A stretch of 12,674 bases of DNA from JAGLGH01 sp034723595 (lineage in GTDB: Archaea; Nanobdellota; Nanobdellia; Woesearchaeales; JAGLGH01). The stretch lies in NCBI GenBank assembly GCA_034723595.1, contig JAYEPB010000079.1, positions 1-12,674 of the forward strand. Direction: 5' to 3'. Under the pieces are notes generated by a model that saw nothing but the letters and a program-made list of their open reading frames with translations, did no database searches and was not told the origin of the DNA. How positions within the stretch are numbered: the stretch's first letter is position 1; every line of letters begins with the position of its first letter. The position numbers were made by a program, and so were the translations under genes. Shown here piece after piece: positions 7,392 through 12,674 of the stretch.

Positions 7392-7829
7392 CTAAAACCA
7401 TCCTTTAGATTGAAGAAATAAAAATAATAAAATCAGGATAATAATAATAAGAACCCACCTAGGGTCTATTGAAAACTGACCTCTTTTTTTACCATTCATC
7501 TTCTTTAATTGCTCTAAAACTGAAATCCTAGTATCAAGTTTAGCTACATCTGATTTAAAGTTCAATTTATCTTTTAATATATTTAAATCTTTCCCCATTT
7601 TGATTATTTCTTTAGTATTGGAATCTAATATTTGAATCTTTTTATTAAAATATCCAATAGGCCAAGATATCAAGAAATATAGAAAAATAGAGGCTATCAA
7701 AGCCAAAAATAACACTAATCCTGCTTGAGAATCTTGCGATTGAACATAAGCACTTAGAAACAATGCAAAAATGCTTACTAACAAACCTACAATACTAGTA
7801 TAATCTTTTTTGACATATACCTTAGCCAT
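7392..7829 (-). CDS. Hypothetical membrane protein, TM-TM-coil-TM
   Basis: I do not recognise this 145-aa protein. It has two hydrophobic segments near the N-terminus (about 11-29 and 36-58), a charged, probably coiled-coil stretch (about 62-112) with LDT and LEQLKK heptad-like patterning, a short basic patch GKKRGQ, and a third hydrophobic segment (about 124-140), very Ile/Leu-rich, ending in QSKGWF. If the first two helices form a hairpin, the N-terminus and the coil lie on the same side, and the basic residues suggest the cytoplasm. The ATG at 7829 has no clear Shine-Dalgarno, but a BRE/TATA pair sits 25 nt upstream, so it is probably leaderless. It converges on the GH15 gene with 72 bases between and is divergent from the tRNA. 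Coiled-coil membrane proteins of this size are common orphans in DPANN archaea. Confidence 0.7.
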   Translation of the reverse strand: MAKVYVKKDYTSIVGLLVSIFALFLSAYVQSQDSQAGLVLFLALIASIFLYFLISWPIGYFNKKIQILDSNTKEIIKMGKDLNILKDKLNFKSDVAKLDTRISVLEQLKKMNGKKRGQFSIDPRWVLIIIILILLFLFLQSKGWF

Positions 7830-7850
7830 ATTAATTCTAAATGAACAAAA

Positions 7851-7866
7851 TTTTAAAAACTTTTCT
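7851..7866 (-). promoter_or_regulatory. BRE/TATA promoter of the 145-aa membrane protein
   Basis: On the minus strand AGAAAAG is followed by TTTTTAAAA, with the TATA centre about 25 bases before the ATG at 7829. The layout repeats that at 5314 and predicts a leaderless transcript. Confidence 0.55.
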
Positions 7867-7933
7867 AAACCGGTAATTATATTAAGATAATATGTTTATG
7901 GATTCTTAGGCAATACCTTAAAAATTAAGAAGA

Positions 7934-7945
7934 GATATACAATAT
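7934..7945 (+). promoter_or_regulatory. Possible TATA element of the tRNA gene
   Basis: The AT-rich GATATACAATAT is centred 26 bases before the first base of the tRNA, where a TATA box is expected. The match to consensus is moderate. Confidence 0.3.
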
Positions 7946-7965
7946 TCAAAGGTTTGCCATTTCAT

Positions 7966-8071
7966 GGGCGTGTGGCGAAATCCGGTATCGCACCCCGTTG
8001 GCTTATAAGGTAAGTAGAGTCTTGCTTTTCCAAATTCGGGGAGACTCCGGGTTCGAATCCCGGTGCGTCCA
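7966..8071 (+). tRNA. tRNA-Ala (GGC) with a 32-nt intron
   Basis: The cloverleaf can be drawn fully. The acceptor stem 7966-7972/8064-8070 includes the G3-U70 wobble (7968 with 8068) that marks alanine tRNAs, with discriminator A at 8071. The D stem is GCGA/TCGC (7975-7978/7988-7991); the anticodon stem CCCCG/CGGGG (7993-7997/8037-8041); the variable loop AGACT; the T stem CCGGG/CCCGG with loop TTCGAAT. The anticodon GGC at 8000-8002 follows U33. CCA is not encoded; the final CC is paired. The anticodon loop is interrupted by an intron at 37/38; mature length is 74 nt. Oddities: three wobble pairs in the acceptor stem, and U at position 37 where a purine is normal. The short variable loop rules out Leu and Ser. 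Confidence 0.85.
8004..8035 (+). other. tRNA intron at position 37/38 (bulge-helix-bulge)
   Basis: The four exon bases TTGG (7998-8001, positions 32-35) pair with CCAA (8030-8033) inside the intron. A 3-nt bulge ATT (8034-8036) lies on one side and CTT (8002-8004) on the other: the canonical archaeal 3-4-3 BHB motif. Cutting each bulge after its second base removes 8004-8035 and joins the anticodon loop as TTGGCTT. The inner helix of the intron is weak, with a few A-T pairs and one G-C pair. Confidence 0.75.
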
Positions 8072-8149
8072 TAATTCATTCACCATTAATTTTTATTTCT
8101 AATTTATCTTGAACTAAAAAAGCGAAACGATAAACCTTCAAAATCGATA

Positions 8150-8392
8150 TTGAATTCTTTCAATAGGATGAAACAAATCCTTAAAGAAAATCCCCAATAT
8201 GGAGATCCTATACCAAAAAGATTGATTCCAGAATCATTAAGAAAACATGGGATTCAAAATCTTTATAGGGCTGAACTCTCAACCTATTGGAGAATGTTAT
8301 ATACTATTGAAGGCAATCAGATAGATATATTTCTATTCATTTTAACTATCATGAATCATAAGGATTACAATAAAATCTTCAGATACAAATAA
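8150..8392 (+). CDS. RelE/ParE-like toxin fragment or short toxin
   Basis: The 80-aa product resembles archaeal RelE-superfamily toxins, mRNA interferases that act at the ribosome. LKENPQYGDPIPKRLIP (11-27), NLYRAEL, YWRMLYTIEGNQIDI (46-60) and the ending NHKDYNKIFRYK are typical of the family. The usual first strand and helix (about 25-40 residues) are missing. No ATG exists between the tRNA and the ORF; possible starts are TTG at 8150 or ATG at 8168, neither with a good ribosome-binding site. The frame is open back to 8090 and reads like family sequence for about 15 more codons, so the gene may be 5'-truncated or use a rare start. No antitoxin lies in the normal upstream position. It converges on the winged-helix gene with three bases between stops. 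Whether it is active cannot be told from sequence. Confidence 0.6.
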   Translation: MNSFNRMKQILKENPQYGDPIPKRLIPESLRKHGIQNLYRAELSTYWRMLYTIEGNQIDIFLFILTIMNHKDYNKIFRYK

Positions 8393-8395
8393 CAA

Positions 8396-8701
8396 TCATA
8401 TCTTCAATGCATCATCCATCATCTTCTTGATATGTTCTGGTTCAGAATATATCCATTGGATGCCTTTAGGTCCATACATAATCTTGCCGCTTATAAAAAG
8501 ATATTCTAATATTATTTTAAGTGTCTGGTGCATTATCTGTTTAGGCAGCTTCTTTTTTAATTCCGGAATCTGAATAGGCATATCCTTGTGTTTTTTTAAG
8601 AAATCCTCTACCATCAGAACAGTGTTAAGGTTAGGATACCGTTTAACTTTAAGATTCTTTTTTTCAATAACTTCTGTTTTGGTCAATTTTAATTTTTGCA
8701 T
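8396..8701 (-). CDS. Small winged-helix DNA-binding protein
   Basis: A 101-aa protein of a type common in archaea: an N-terminal arm rich in Lys, then YPNLNTVLMVEDFLKK (helix 1, about 22-37), PELKKKLP (helix 2, 46-53), QIMHQTLKIILEYLFISGKI (recognition helix and turn, 55-74) and a wing ending in GIQWIY (80-85). It is likely a transcriptional regulator; the order of helices and the SGKI-wing-W pattern support this. The ATG at 8701 has GAGGA at 8709-8713. Its promoter carries a symmetric dyad across the predicted transcription start, which suggests autoregulation. The convergent RelE-like ORF raises the thought of a toxin-antitoxin pair, but the convergent orientation speaks against it. Confidence 0.75.
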   Translation of the reverse strand: MQKLKLTKTEVIEKKNLKVKRYPNLNTVLMVEDFLKKHKDMPIQIPELKKKLPKQIMHQTLKIILEYLFISGKIMYGPKGIQWIYSEPEHIKKMMDDALKI

Positions 8702-8724
8702 AATTAAATCCTCATTTATATCAT

Positions 8725-8748
8725 ATTTGTATCAATTGATATTCAAAT
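8725..8748. promoter_or_regulatory. Nested palindrome, probable operator of the winged-helix gene
   Basis: TATCAATTGATA (8730-8741) is a perfect 12-bp palindrome, flanked by ATTTG (8725-8729) and CAAAT (8744-8748), which are inverted copies of each other. The dyad covers the transcription start near 8738 predicted from the TATA box at 8761-8768, an ideal place for a dimeric repressor to block initiation. Confidence 0.55.
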
Positions 8749-8760
8749 AATATCGTTGGA

Positions 8761-8776
8761 TATATAAATGTTTCGT
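8761..8776 (-). promoter_or_regulatory. BRE/TATA promoter of the winged-helix gene
   Basis: On the minus strand this reads ACGAAACA then TTTATATA, the best match to the archaeal BRE/TATA consensus in the window. It predicts a start near 8738 and a leader of about 37 nt containing the GAGGA site. Confidence 0.65.
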
Positions 8777-8874
8777 CTTTCAGCAGCTCTTGCTTTTCTT
8801 ATTATGAATCCTTTTTCTTTATGAAACTAATTATTCCTGAGATTTTTCCACAGATATTCACCGAATCCTTCAAT

Positions 8875-8890
8875 GACAAAATTTATTTAA
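8875..8890 (+). promoter_or_regulatory. Promoter of the transketolase-like gene
   Basis: GACAAAA followed by TTTATTTAA places the start near 8912. The resulting leader of about 17 nt contains GGTGA (8916-8920), nine bases upstream of the ATG at 8929. Confidence 0.5.
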
Positions 8891-8928
8891 ATCAGTATAA
8901 AAAATAATTTAATCAGGTGATGTAATAA

Positions 8929-10890
8929 ATGAAATTCCCAATTGACATGAAATCATATAGACCATTGAAATTTGATATTTCTCAGATATATCTGGAAAAA
9001 GAGCAAAAAGATCAACTCAGAACCAATATCAGCCTGGTAAGGGATGCTATTGTATTTATGACAGCATACTCCAATGCAAAGGGCCTTGGAGGGCATACAG
9101 GAGGGGCTTATGATCTTGTGCCTGAGTCTGAAATAATTAAAGGATTTGCTAATGGAGAAAGTAGCCCTATTTTTGGGTTTAATGCTTTAGGAAAAACCAG
9201 TGGCAATCATAATGATGCTATTTCCCCCATATTATATGACGAAGCAGGTCATAGGGTTGCTCTTCAATATGTTAATGCTGCGCTTGATGATAATGTTGCA
9301 GGAATGAATCTGGAGGATCTTCTTAATTACCGTGAATTTAAAGGAGGCCTGCCAGGACATCCTGAATATGATCCTAAACGTGGGATCTTTTTTAGTTCAG
9401 GCAGGCTTGGTCATTTATGGAGTTATGTAAATGGAGTAGCAGAAAGAAATCCAGACCAAAAGATAATTATGTTAGGGAGTGATGGTTCACAGATGGAAGG
9501 CAATAATGCTGAGGCTGCCAGATATGCAGTCAAGCAAAACCTTAACATCCTCCTTCTTATTGATGATAATAATATTACAATTGCAGGCCATCCTTCAGAT
9601 TATATGCCTGGATTTGATGTAAGTAAAACCCTGAAAGGACATGGGATCAATACCCATATTGTTGATGCAGAAAGTATTGAGAAGAATTTTTATACAATCA
9701 AACATGCTTTAAAGGCTGACACCCCTGTTGCAATTATCAATCAGAGAAAGATGGCTCCTGGAATAGAAGAACTCGAAGATACTCCTAAAGCGCATGATGC
9801 AATTAATAAGGAAATAGCAATTAAGTATCTGACAAAAAAAGGCCATCAAGAAGCAGTGGAGATTTTAGACAATATTAACAAGCCAAATAAATCAACAATA
9901 TCACTTTATGGCAGTTCTAAAGAAAAAGGAACAAACAGGGCAGAATTTGGAAATGCTATGTGTGAGATACTTAAAAGCATGTCTCCAGAGGATATCAAGA
10001 AGAATATTGTAATTGGAAGTGATCTTGATGGTTCATGCGGTTTAAAACAGATTGGAGAAAACTTTCCTGAAATTTATCGAATAGCTGGTCCGATGGAAGC
10101 AAATAATTTTTCTGTTGCAGCAGGTTTTGGCTCAGAACCAGGTTATCAAGGCATTGTAGGAACATTTTCTGCTTTTCTGGAGATGTTAATCTCTCAGGAA
10201 ACTATGGCAAGGCTTAATAAATCAAATGTTCTTGCGCATTTCTCACATGCAGGAGTTGATGGAATTGCCGATAACACATGCCATTTTGGAATAAACATAT
10301 TTTTTGCTGATAATGGCCTGCCTGATGGCGATAATACCAAATTATATTTCCCAGCAGATGCATTGCAGATGGAAGCTACAGTCAAAAGGATATTCCATGA
10401 CCCTGGCTTAAGATTTATTTTTTCAACCAGAACTTCTACACCATATATCCTGGACAAAGAAGGGAATTATTATTTTGATAGCAAAAAAGATTATAGATTT
10501 ATTCCTGGAAAAGATGATGTAATTAGAGAAGGTGATGATGGGCTGATAATATCATATGGAGATATGCTGCATAGATGCCTTGATGTTGTTGATGATATGT
10601 ATCATAATGATAAAATAGAAATTGGCTTAATCAACAAATCTACATTAAATACATATGATGTCTCTACTATTGAAAAAGCAGCTAGTACACCCTTTGTATT
10701 AGTGGTTGAGAATCAGAACAGTAAGACAGGCCTTGGAAGCAAATTTGGAACATTGTTAAGTAGATACTCTCAGCACTATAGCCACATGGGTGTTAATAAA
10801 CCAGGAGTAGGCGGACTGAACGAACAAATATCTTATCAGGGATTAAACCGTAATAATATAGAGAAGAAAGTAAGGTCTATGCTTGATTGA
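8929..10890 (+). CDS. Divergent full-length transketolase (TPP enzyme)
   Basis: A 653-aa thiamine-diphosphate enzyme with all three transketolase domains in one chain: PP domain (about 30-320), Pyr domain (330-510), C-terminal domain (535-650). By my own alignment to E. coli TktA, expected residues include H56 (GGHTGG), H108 (EAGHR), H144 (PGHPE), the TPP/Mg site GSDGSQMEG (D185, E190) with N214 and I216, H289, catalytic E390 (GPMEANN), H440, D448, H452 and R501; R337 and S369 match the phosphate-binding positions. A ketol transfer between sugar phosphates is therefore likely. It is not canonical: GHPG becomes GHTGG, NGHGS becomes EAGHR, and there is an extra stretch near 80-103. Archaea often split this enzyme into two genes; here it is fused. 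The substrate may differ from pentose phosphates. It is probably monocistronic, with its own promoter. Confidence 0.85.
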   Translation: MKFPIDMKSYRPLKFDISQIYLEKEQKDQLRTNISLVRDAIVFMTAYSNAKGLGGHTGGAYDLVPESEIIKGFANGESSPIFGFNALGKTSGNHNDAISPILYDEAGHRVALQYVNAALDDNVAGMNLEDLLNYREFKGGLPGHPEYDPKRGIFFSSGRLGHLWSYVNGVAERNPDQKIIMLGSDGSQMEGNNAEAARYAVKQNLNILLLIDDNNITIAGHPSDYMPGFDVSKTLKGHGINTHIVDAESIEKNFYTIKHALKADTPVAIINQRKMAPGIEELEDTPKAHDAINKEIAIKYLTKKGHQEAVEILDNINKPNKSTISLYGSSKEKGTNRAEFGNAMCEILKSMSPEDIKKNIVIGSDLDGSCGLKQIGENFPEIYRIAGPMEANNFSVAAGFGSEPGYQGIVGTFSAFLEMLISQETMARLNKSNVLAHFSHAGVDGIADNTCHFGINIFFADNGLPDGDNTKLYFPADALQMEATVKRIFHDPGLRFIFSTRTSTPYILDKEGNYYFDSKKDYRFIPGKDDVIREGDDGLIISYGDMLHRCLDVVDDMYHNDKIEIGLINKSTLNTYDVSTIEKAASTPFVLVVENQNSKTGLGSKFGTLLSRYSQHYSHMGVNKPGVGGLNEQISYQGLNRNNIEKKVRSMLD

Positions 10891-11012
10891 AGAAGATTTC
10901 ATAAGGGATACTCAAAAACAATCTCCTAAAGATTATTGTAATATGCTAATTATTATCAATATAGAAAAATACATATATCTCATTTAGCAATATCCTCTAT
11001 CCAAAACCAAAA

Positions 11013-11021
11013 CATATAAAA
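11013..11021 (+). promoter_or_regulatory. TATA box of the pyrophosphatase gene
   Basis: CATATAAAA, preceded by an A/C-rich BRE-like stretch, is centred about 29 bases before the ATG at 11046. The transcript would have almost no leader, and no Shine-Dalgarno is visible. Confidence 0.45.
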
Positions 11022-11045
11022 ACAATACTCCACTGAGAAAAAGAT

Positions 11046-11987
11046 ATGACAAACAATCCCCAAGACGAACCAATATTTATCATAGGGCACTTAAACCCAG
11101 ATACAGATTCAGTATGTTCAGCAATAACTTATGCTCATTTCTTAAAGGAAAAAAAAGGAAGAAGCGATATTATCGCTGCTTGCGCAGGTCATCTCAATGA
11201 TGAGACAAAATTTGCTTTGAAATATTTCCATCAGAAGCAACCGCATCATCTAGAGACCGCAGCAGAAAAAAACATAATATTAGTAGATCATAATGAGGTC
11301 AGCCTTTCACTGCCAGATATAAAAGAAGCAAATATTATGGAAATAATAGATCATCATCGTATTGGTGATATTGAAACCACTCATCCTATTGCTTTTGTGA
11401 ATCTGCCTTTAGGCTCCACAGCATCCATAATCGCTGAAAGATACTCACGCTATAAAGTACCAATATCTAAAAATATGGCAGGATTGATGCTGTCTGCGCT
11501 TGTATCAGATACAATACTTCTTAATTCTCCCACAACCACAAGCAAGGACAGGACACTGGCAGAAAAGCTTGCAGCTCTCGCAGAAGTCAATCTCCACGAA
11601 TATGGAAGAGATCTGCTTGAAGCAGGATGTAACCTGATTACACATAGCCCAAAAAAAATAATAAATTCTGATTTTAAGAAATATGGCAGTAAGCCAAGCA
11701 GGATTGGTATTGCACAGGTAAATGTAGCTGACACAAGAGTAGCATTGCGCAAGAAAAAAGCACTGCTAAAAGAAATGGACAAGATGAGATTAGAAAATGA
11801 CTACAAATACATCATGCTGATGATCACTAATATAATTTCATTACAAACAGACCTGCTGATCTCAGGAGATGACCTAAACCCAATAAGCAAGAGATTCAAG
11901 AAACATATTGAGCATAACATGATGATTCTGCCTGATGTTGTATCAAGGAAAAAGCAGATACAGCCTAAAGTGCTTAAGTTAATATAA
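11046..11987 (+). CDS. ppaC: Manganese-dependent inorganic pyrophosphatase, family II (DHH)
   Basis: A 313-aa cytoplasmic enzyme that hydrolyses pyrophosphate to phosphate and so drives biosynthetic reactions. The metal site is complete: GHLNPDTDS (H15, D19, D21), VDHNE (D81), IDHH (H103, H104) and VSDT (D155). All six ligands are exactly six residues later than in B. subtilis PpaC as I recall its numbering (H9, D13, D15, D75, H97, D149), and the C-terminal DHHA2 domain ends with SRKKQIQP (R301, K302), the phosphate-binding signature. Length is normal and CBS domains are absent, so no nucleotide control is expected. The SRKKQ motif separates it from RecJ and nanoRNase DHH proteins. It is probably a single transcription unit. 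Confidence 0.95.
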   Translation: MTNNPQDEPIFIIGHLNPDTDSVCSAITYAHFLKEKKGRSDIIAACAGHLNDETKFALKYFHQKQPHHLETAAEKNIILVDHNEVSLSLPDIKEANIMEIIDHHRIGDIETTHPIAFVNLPLGSTASIIAERYSRYKVPISKNMAGLMLSALVSDTILLNSPTTTSKDRTLAEKLAALAEVNLHEYGRDLLEAGCNLITHSPKKIINSDFKKYGSKPSRIGIAQVNVADTRVALRKKKALLKEMDKMRLENDYKYIMLMITNIISLQTDLLISGDDLNPISKRFKKHIEHNMMILPDVVSRKKQIQPKVLKLI

Positions 11988-12040
11988 TCAAAAACTGATT
12001 TAGGACATTTATGTTTCTCTTGTTCGAAATAGGTCACTAA

Positions 12041-12050
12041 TTTTATAAAT
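12041..12050 (+). promoter_or_regulatory. TATA box of the 71-aa orphan
   Basis: TTTTATAAAT is centred 27-28 bases before the ATG at 12073, the right distance for a leaderless transcript. Its presence supports the small ORF as a real gene. Confidence 0.5.
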
Positions 12051-12072
12051 CAAATTTGAACTTCATGAGATT

Positions 12073-12288
12073 ATGAAAAAATCAATTGCAAACCTGCTCA
12101 GTAGTATTGAAAATGAAGAACTAGAATATTATCTGAATAATTGGTATATGAAGAATATTATCAATAACAAAGGTGGTTGCCAAGTAGGCAGCAAGTGGAT
12201 TGTTTACTGGATTGGAGATTCTTGTGATTATATAGAAGATTTGATAAAATATGCTTCAAATAAAAAAGAAACATTGGTAATAAAATAA
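12073..12288 (+). CDS. Hypothetical 71-aa protein
   Basis: I do not recognise it. The product is acidic in its first third (SIENEELEYY), has an aromatic middle (NNWYMKN, GSKWIVYWIGDSCDYIEDL) and two cysteines (C36, C51), and ends in a charged tail. There is no membrane segment or signal peptide; the pattern suggests a small soluble alpha/beta fold. The well-placed TATA box and separation from both neighbours (85 and 65 bases) support expression. The opposite-strand frames here are less convincing. It may be lineage-specific. Confidence 0.55.
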   Translation: MKKSIANLLSSIENEELEYYLNNWYMKNIINNKGGCQVGSKWIVYWIGDSCDYIEDLIKYASNKKETLVIK

Positions 12289-12302
12289 AAAAATCAAATC
12301 CC

Positions 12303-12316
12303 AAACATTTAAATAC
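12303..12316 (+). promoter_or_regulatory. BRE/TATA promoter of the lysine-tailed membrane protein
   Basis: AAACA followed by TTTAAATA predicts a start near 12338, leaving a short leader that contains GAGGTGG (12342-12348) before the ATG at 12354. This layout matches that of the transketolase-like gene. Confidence 0.5.
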
Positions 12317-12353
12317 TTCTCTGTTCAAATCATCATCAAAAGAGGTGGTAATA

Positions 12354-12659
12354 ATGCCAAAATATAAAATTGCTCCATTAAAGAGCTCTTTTATGCTTGC
12401 AAGCATATTGATATTCTTTATAGCTGTATTTCTGATAAAGAACATATCATATCAGTGGGCATGGGCGATTGGGTTTCTTGGAGCCATAATGTTCTGTTCT
12501 GCACTTATCTCGATGACATACGGTCCTTTGCCAGAGATAAGAATCAAGGATGAAATAAAAGCAGCAGAAAGAAAACCAACTAAGAAAAAGCCAGCTAAAA
12601 AGAAGGCTATTAGAAAACCAGTGAAAAAAGCAGTCAAGAAAAAGCCTGCGAAAAAGTAG
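12354..12659 (+). CDS. Two-TM membrane protein with Lys/Pro/Ala-rich tail
   Basis: A 101-aa protein with two hydrophobic helices (about 12-29 and 35-54), a short linker YGPLPEIRIKDEIKAAE, and a tail from residue 72 made of KKPAKK-like units, mostly Lys, Pro and Ala. The tail resembles histone H1 or bacterial HU C-terminal tails, which bind nucleic acid without a fixed fold. With both helices inserted, N-terminus and tail would face the cytoplasm (positive-inside rule). Possible roles are membrane tethering of DNA or ribosomes, or binding acidic lipids or polymers; none is shown by the sequence. I chose ATG 12354, six bases after GAGGTGG, over the in-frame GTG at 12345, which lies within that site. 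The gene ends 15 bases before the window edge. Confidence 0.75.
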   Translation: MPKYKIAPLKSSFMLASILIFFIAVFLIKNISYQWAWAIGFLGAIMFCSALISMTYGPLPEIRIKDEIKAAERKPTKKKPAKKKAIRKPVKKAVKKKPAKK

Positions 12660-12674
12660 AAACCTGGCAAAACA

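Noticed and set aside
7966..8071. Reading the tRNA as Leu/Ser (from the TGGCGAAAT-like D arm) or as Trp (CCA at 8030-8032)
   Set aside because: The variable loop is only 5 nt, which excludes Leu and Ser. A CCA anticodon would lack U33 and does not fit a 7-nt loop, whereas GGC fits with U33, G3-U70 and the BHB.
8050..8072. Attachment site: tRNA 3' end duplicated elsewhere
   Set aside because: I looked for a second copy of the T-loop/acceptor end in the window and found none, and there is no integrase gene, so an integrated element is not supported here.
10918..10939. Small hairpin after the transketolase-like gene
   Set aside because: AATCT/AGATT is only a 5-bp AT-rich stem without a following T-run; too weak to call a terminator.
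11046..11987. DHH protein as RecJ-like nuclease or nanoRNase
   Set aside because: The C-terminal SRKKQ motif and the ligand spacing match family II pyrophosphatase; RecJ/NrnA carry a GGGH-type DHHA1 motif that is absent.
2584..12311. Shared AAAAATCAAATC string near 2587 and 12290
   Set aside because: The 12-base match occurs in very AT-rich intergenic DNA only twice, with no regular spacing or matching position relative to genes, so I treat it as chance.
12161..12445. Minus-strand 94-codon open frame
   Set aside because: It overlaps the 3' half of the 71-aa gene, the promoter and the start of the lysine-tailed protein, all of which have better start signals; it looks like an AT-rich shadow.
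12452..12670. Minus-strand 72-codon Phe/Ala-rich frame
   Set aside because: It is the complement of the Lys/Pro/Ala-coding tail (AAG/AAA read backwards as Phe/Leu), a known artefact of low-complexity coding DNA.

Overview
This is an AT-rich, gene-dense window that reads as archaeal, most likely from a small-genome DPANN-type lineage (Woesearchaeota/Pacearchaeota-like; the lineage is inference). The archaeal signs are BRE/TATA promoters at the expected distance from starts, several apparently leaderless genes, a tRNA with an intron at 37/38 bounded by a bulge-helix-bulge, a COG2108-like radical SAM protein, and a small winged-helix protein of an archaeal type. Mixed with these are bacterial-type genes (gyrB, an E. 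coli-type pepN, a family II pyrophosphatase), as is common in such archaea.

Layout. Left edge: the first 298 codons of gyrB on the minus strand, running out of the window. A 472-base AT-rich divergent intergenic region with several dyads separates it from a radical SAM gene (+). Next come an M1 aminopeptidase N (+) and a two-gene unit (+) in which a mannosyl-3-phosphoglycerate-phosphatase-like HAD enzyme overlaps by 8 nt a GH15-like glycosidase. The glycosidase gene ends in a hairpin that includes its stop codon and converges on a minus-strand gene for a TM-TM-coil-TM protein. The middle, about 7.4-8.7 kb, is the accessory-looking part: the membrane protein, an intron-containing tRNA-Ala(GGC), a short RelE-like ORF without an ATG, and a convergent winged-helix regulator whose promoter carries a dyad over the predicted transcription start. 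The right part (+) holds a full-length divergent transketolase, a Mn-dependent pyrophosphatase, a 71-aa orphan and a two-TM protein with a Lys/Pro/Ala-rich tail.

How the genes fit together. Most are housekeeping: DNA topology (GyrB), peptide breakdown (PepN), pyrophosphate removal (PPase) and sugar-phosphate exchange (transketolase). The clearest functional pair is HAD phosphatase plus GH15, which suggests synthesis and/or turnover of a glycosyl-glycerate-type solute or another phosphorylated alpha-glycoside; no glycosyl-3-phosphoglycerate synthase lies in the window. I see no CRISPR array, insertion sequence, integrase or duplicated attachment site. The leads most worth a second look are the tRNA-Ala intron with U37 and the damaged toxin next to it, the regulator's operator, the HAD/GH15 pair, the divergent transketolase and the lysine-tailed membrane protein.
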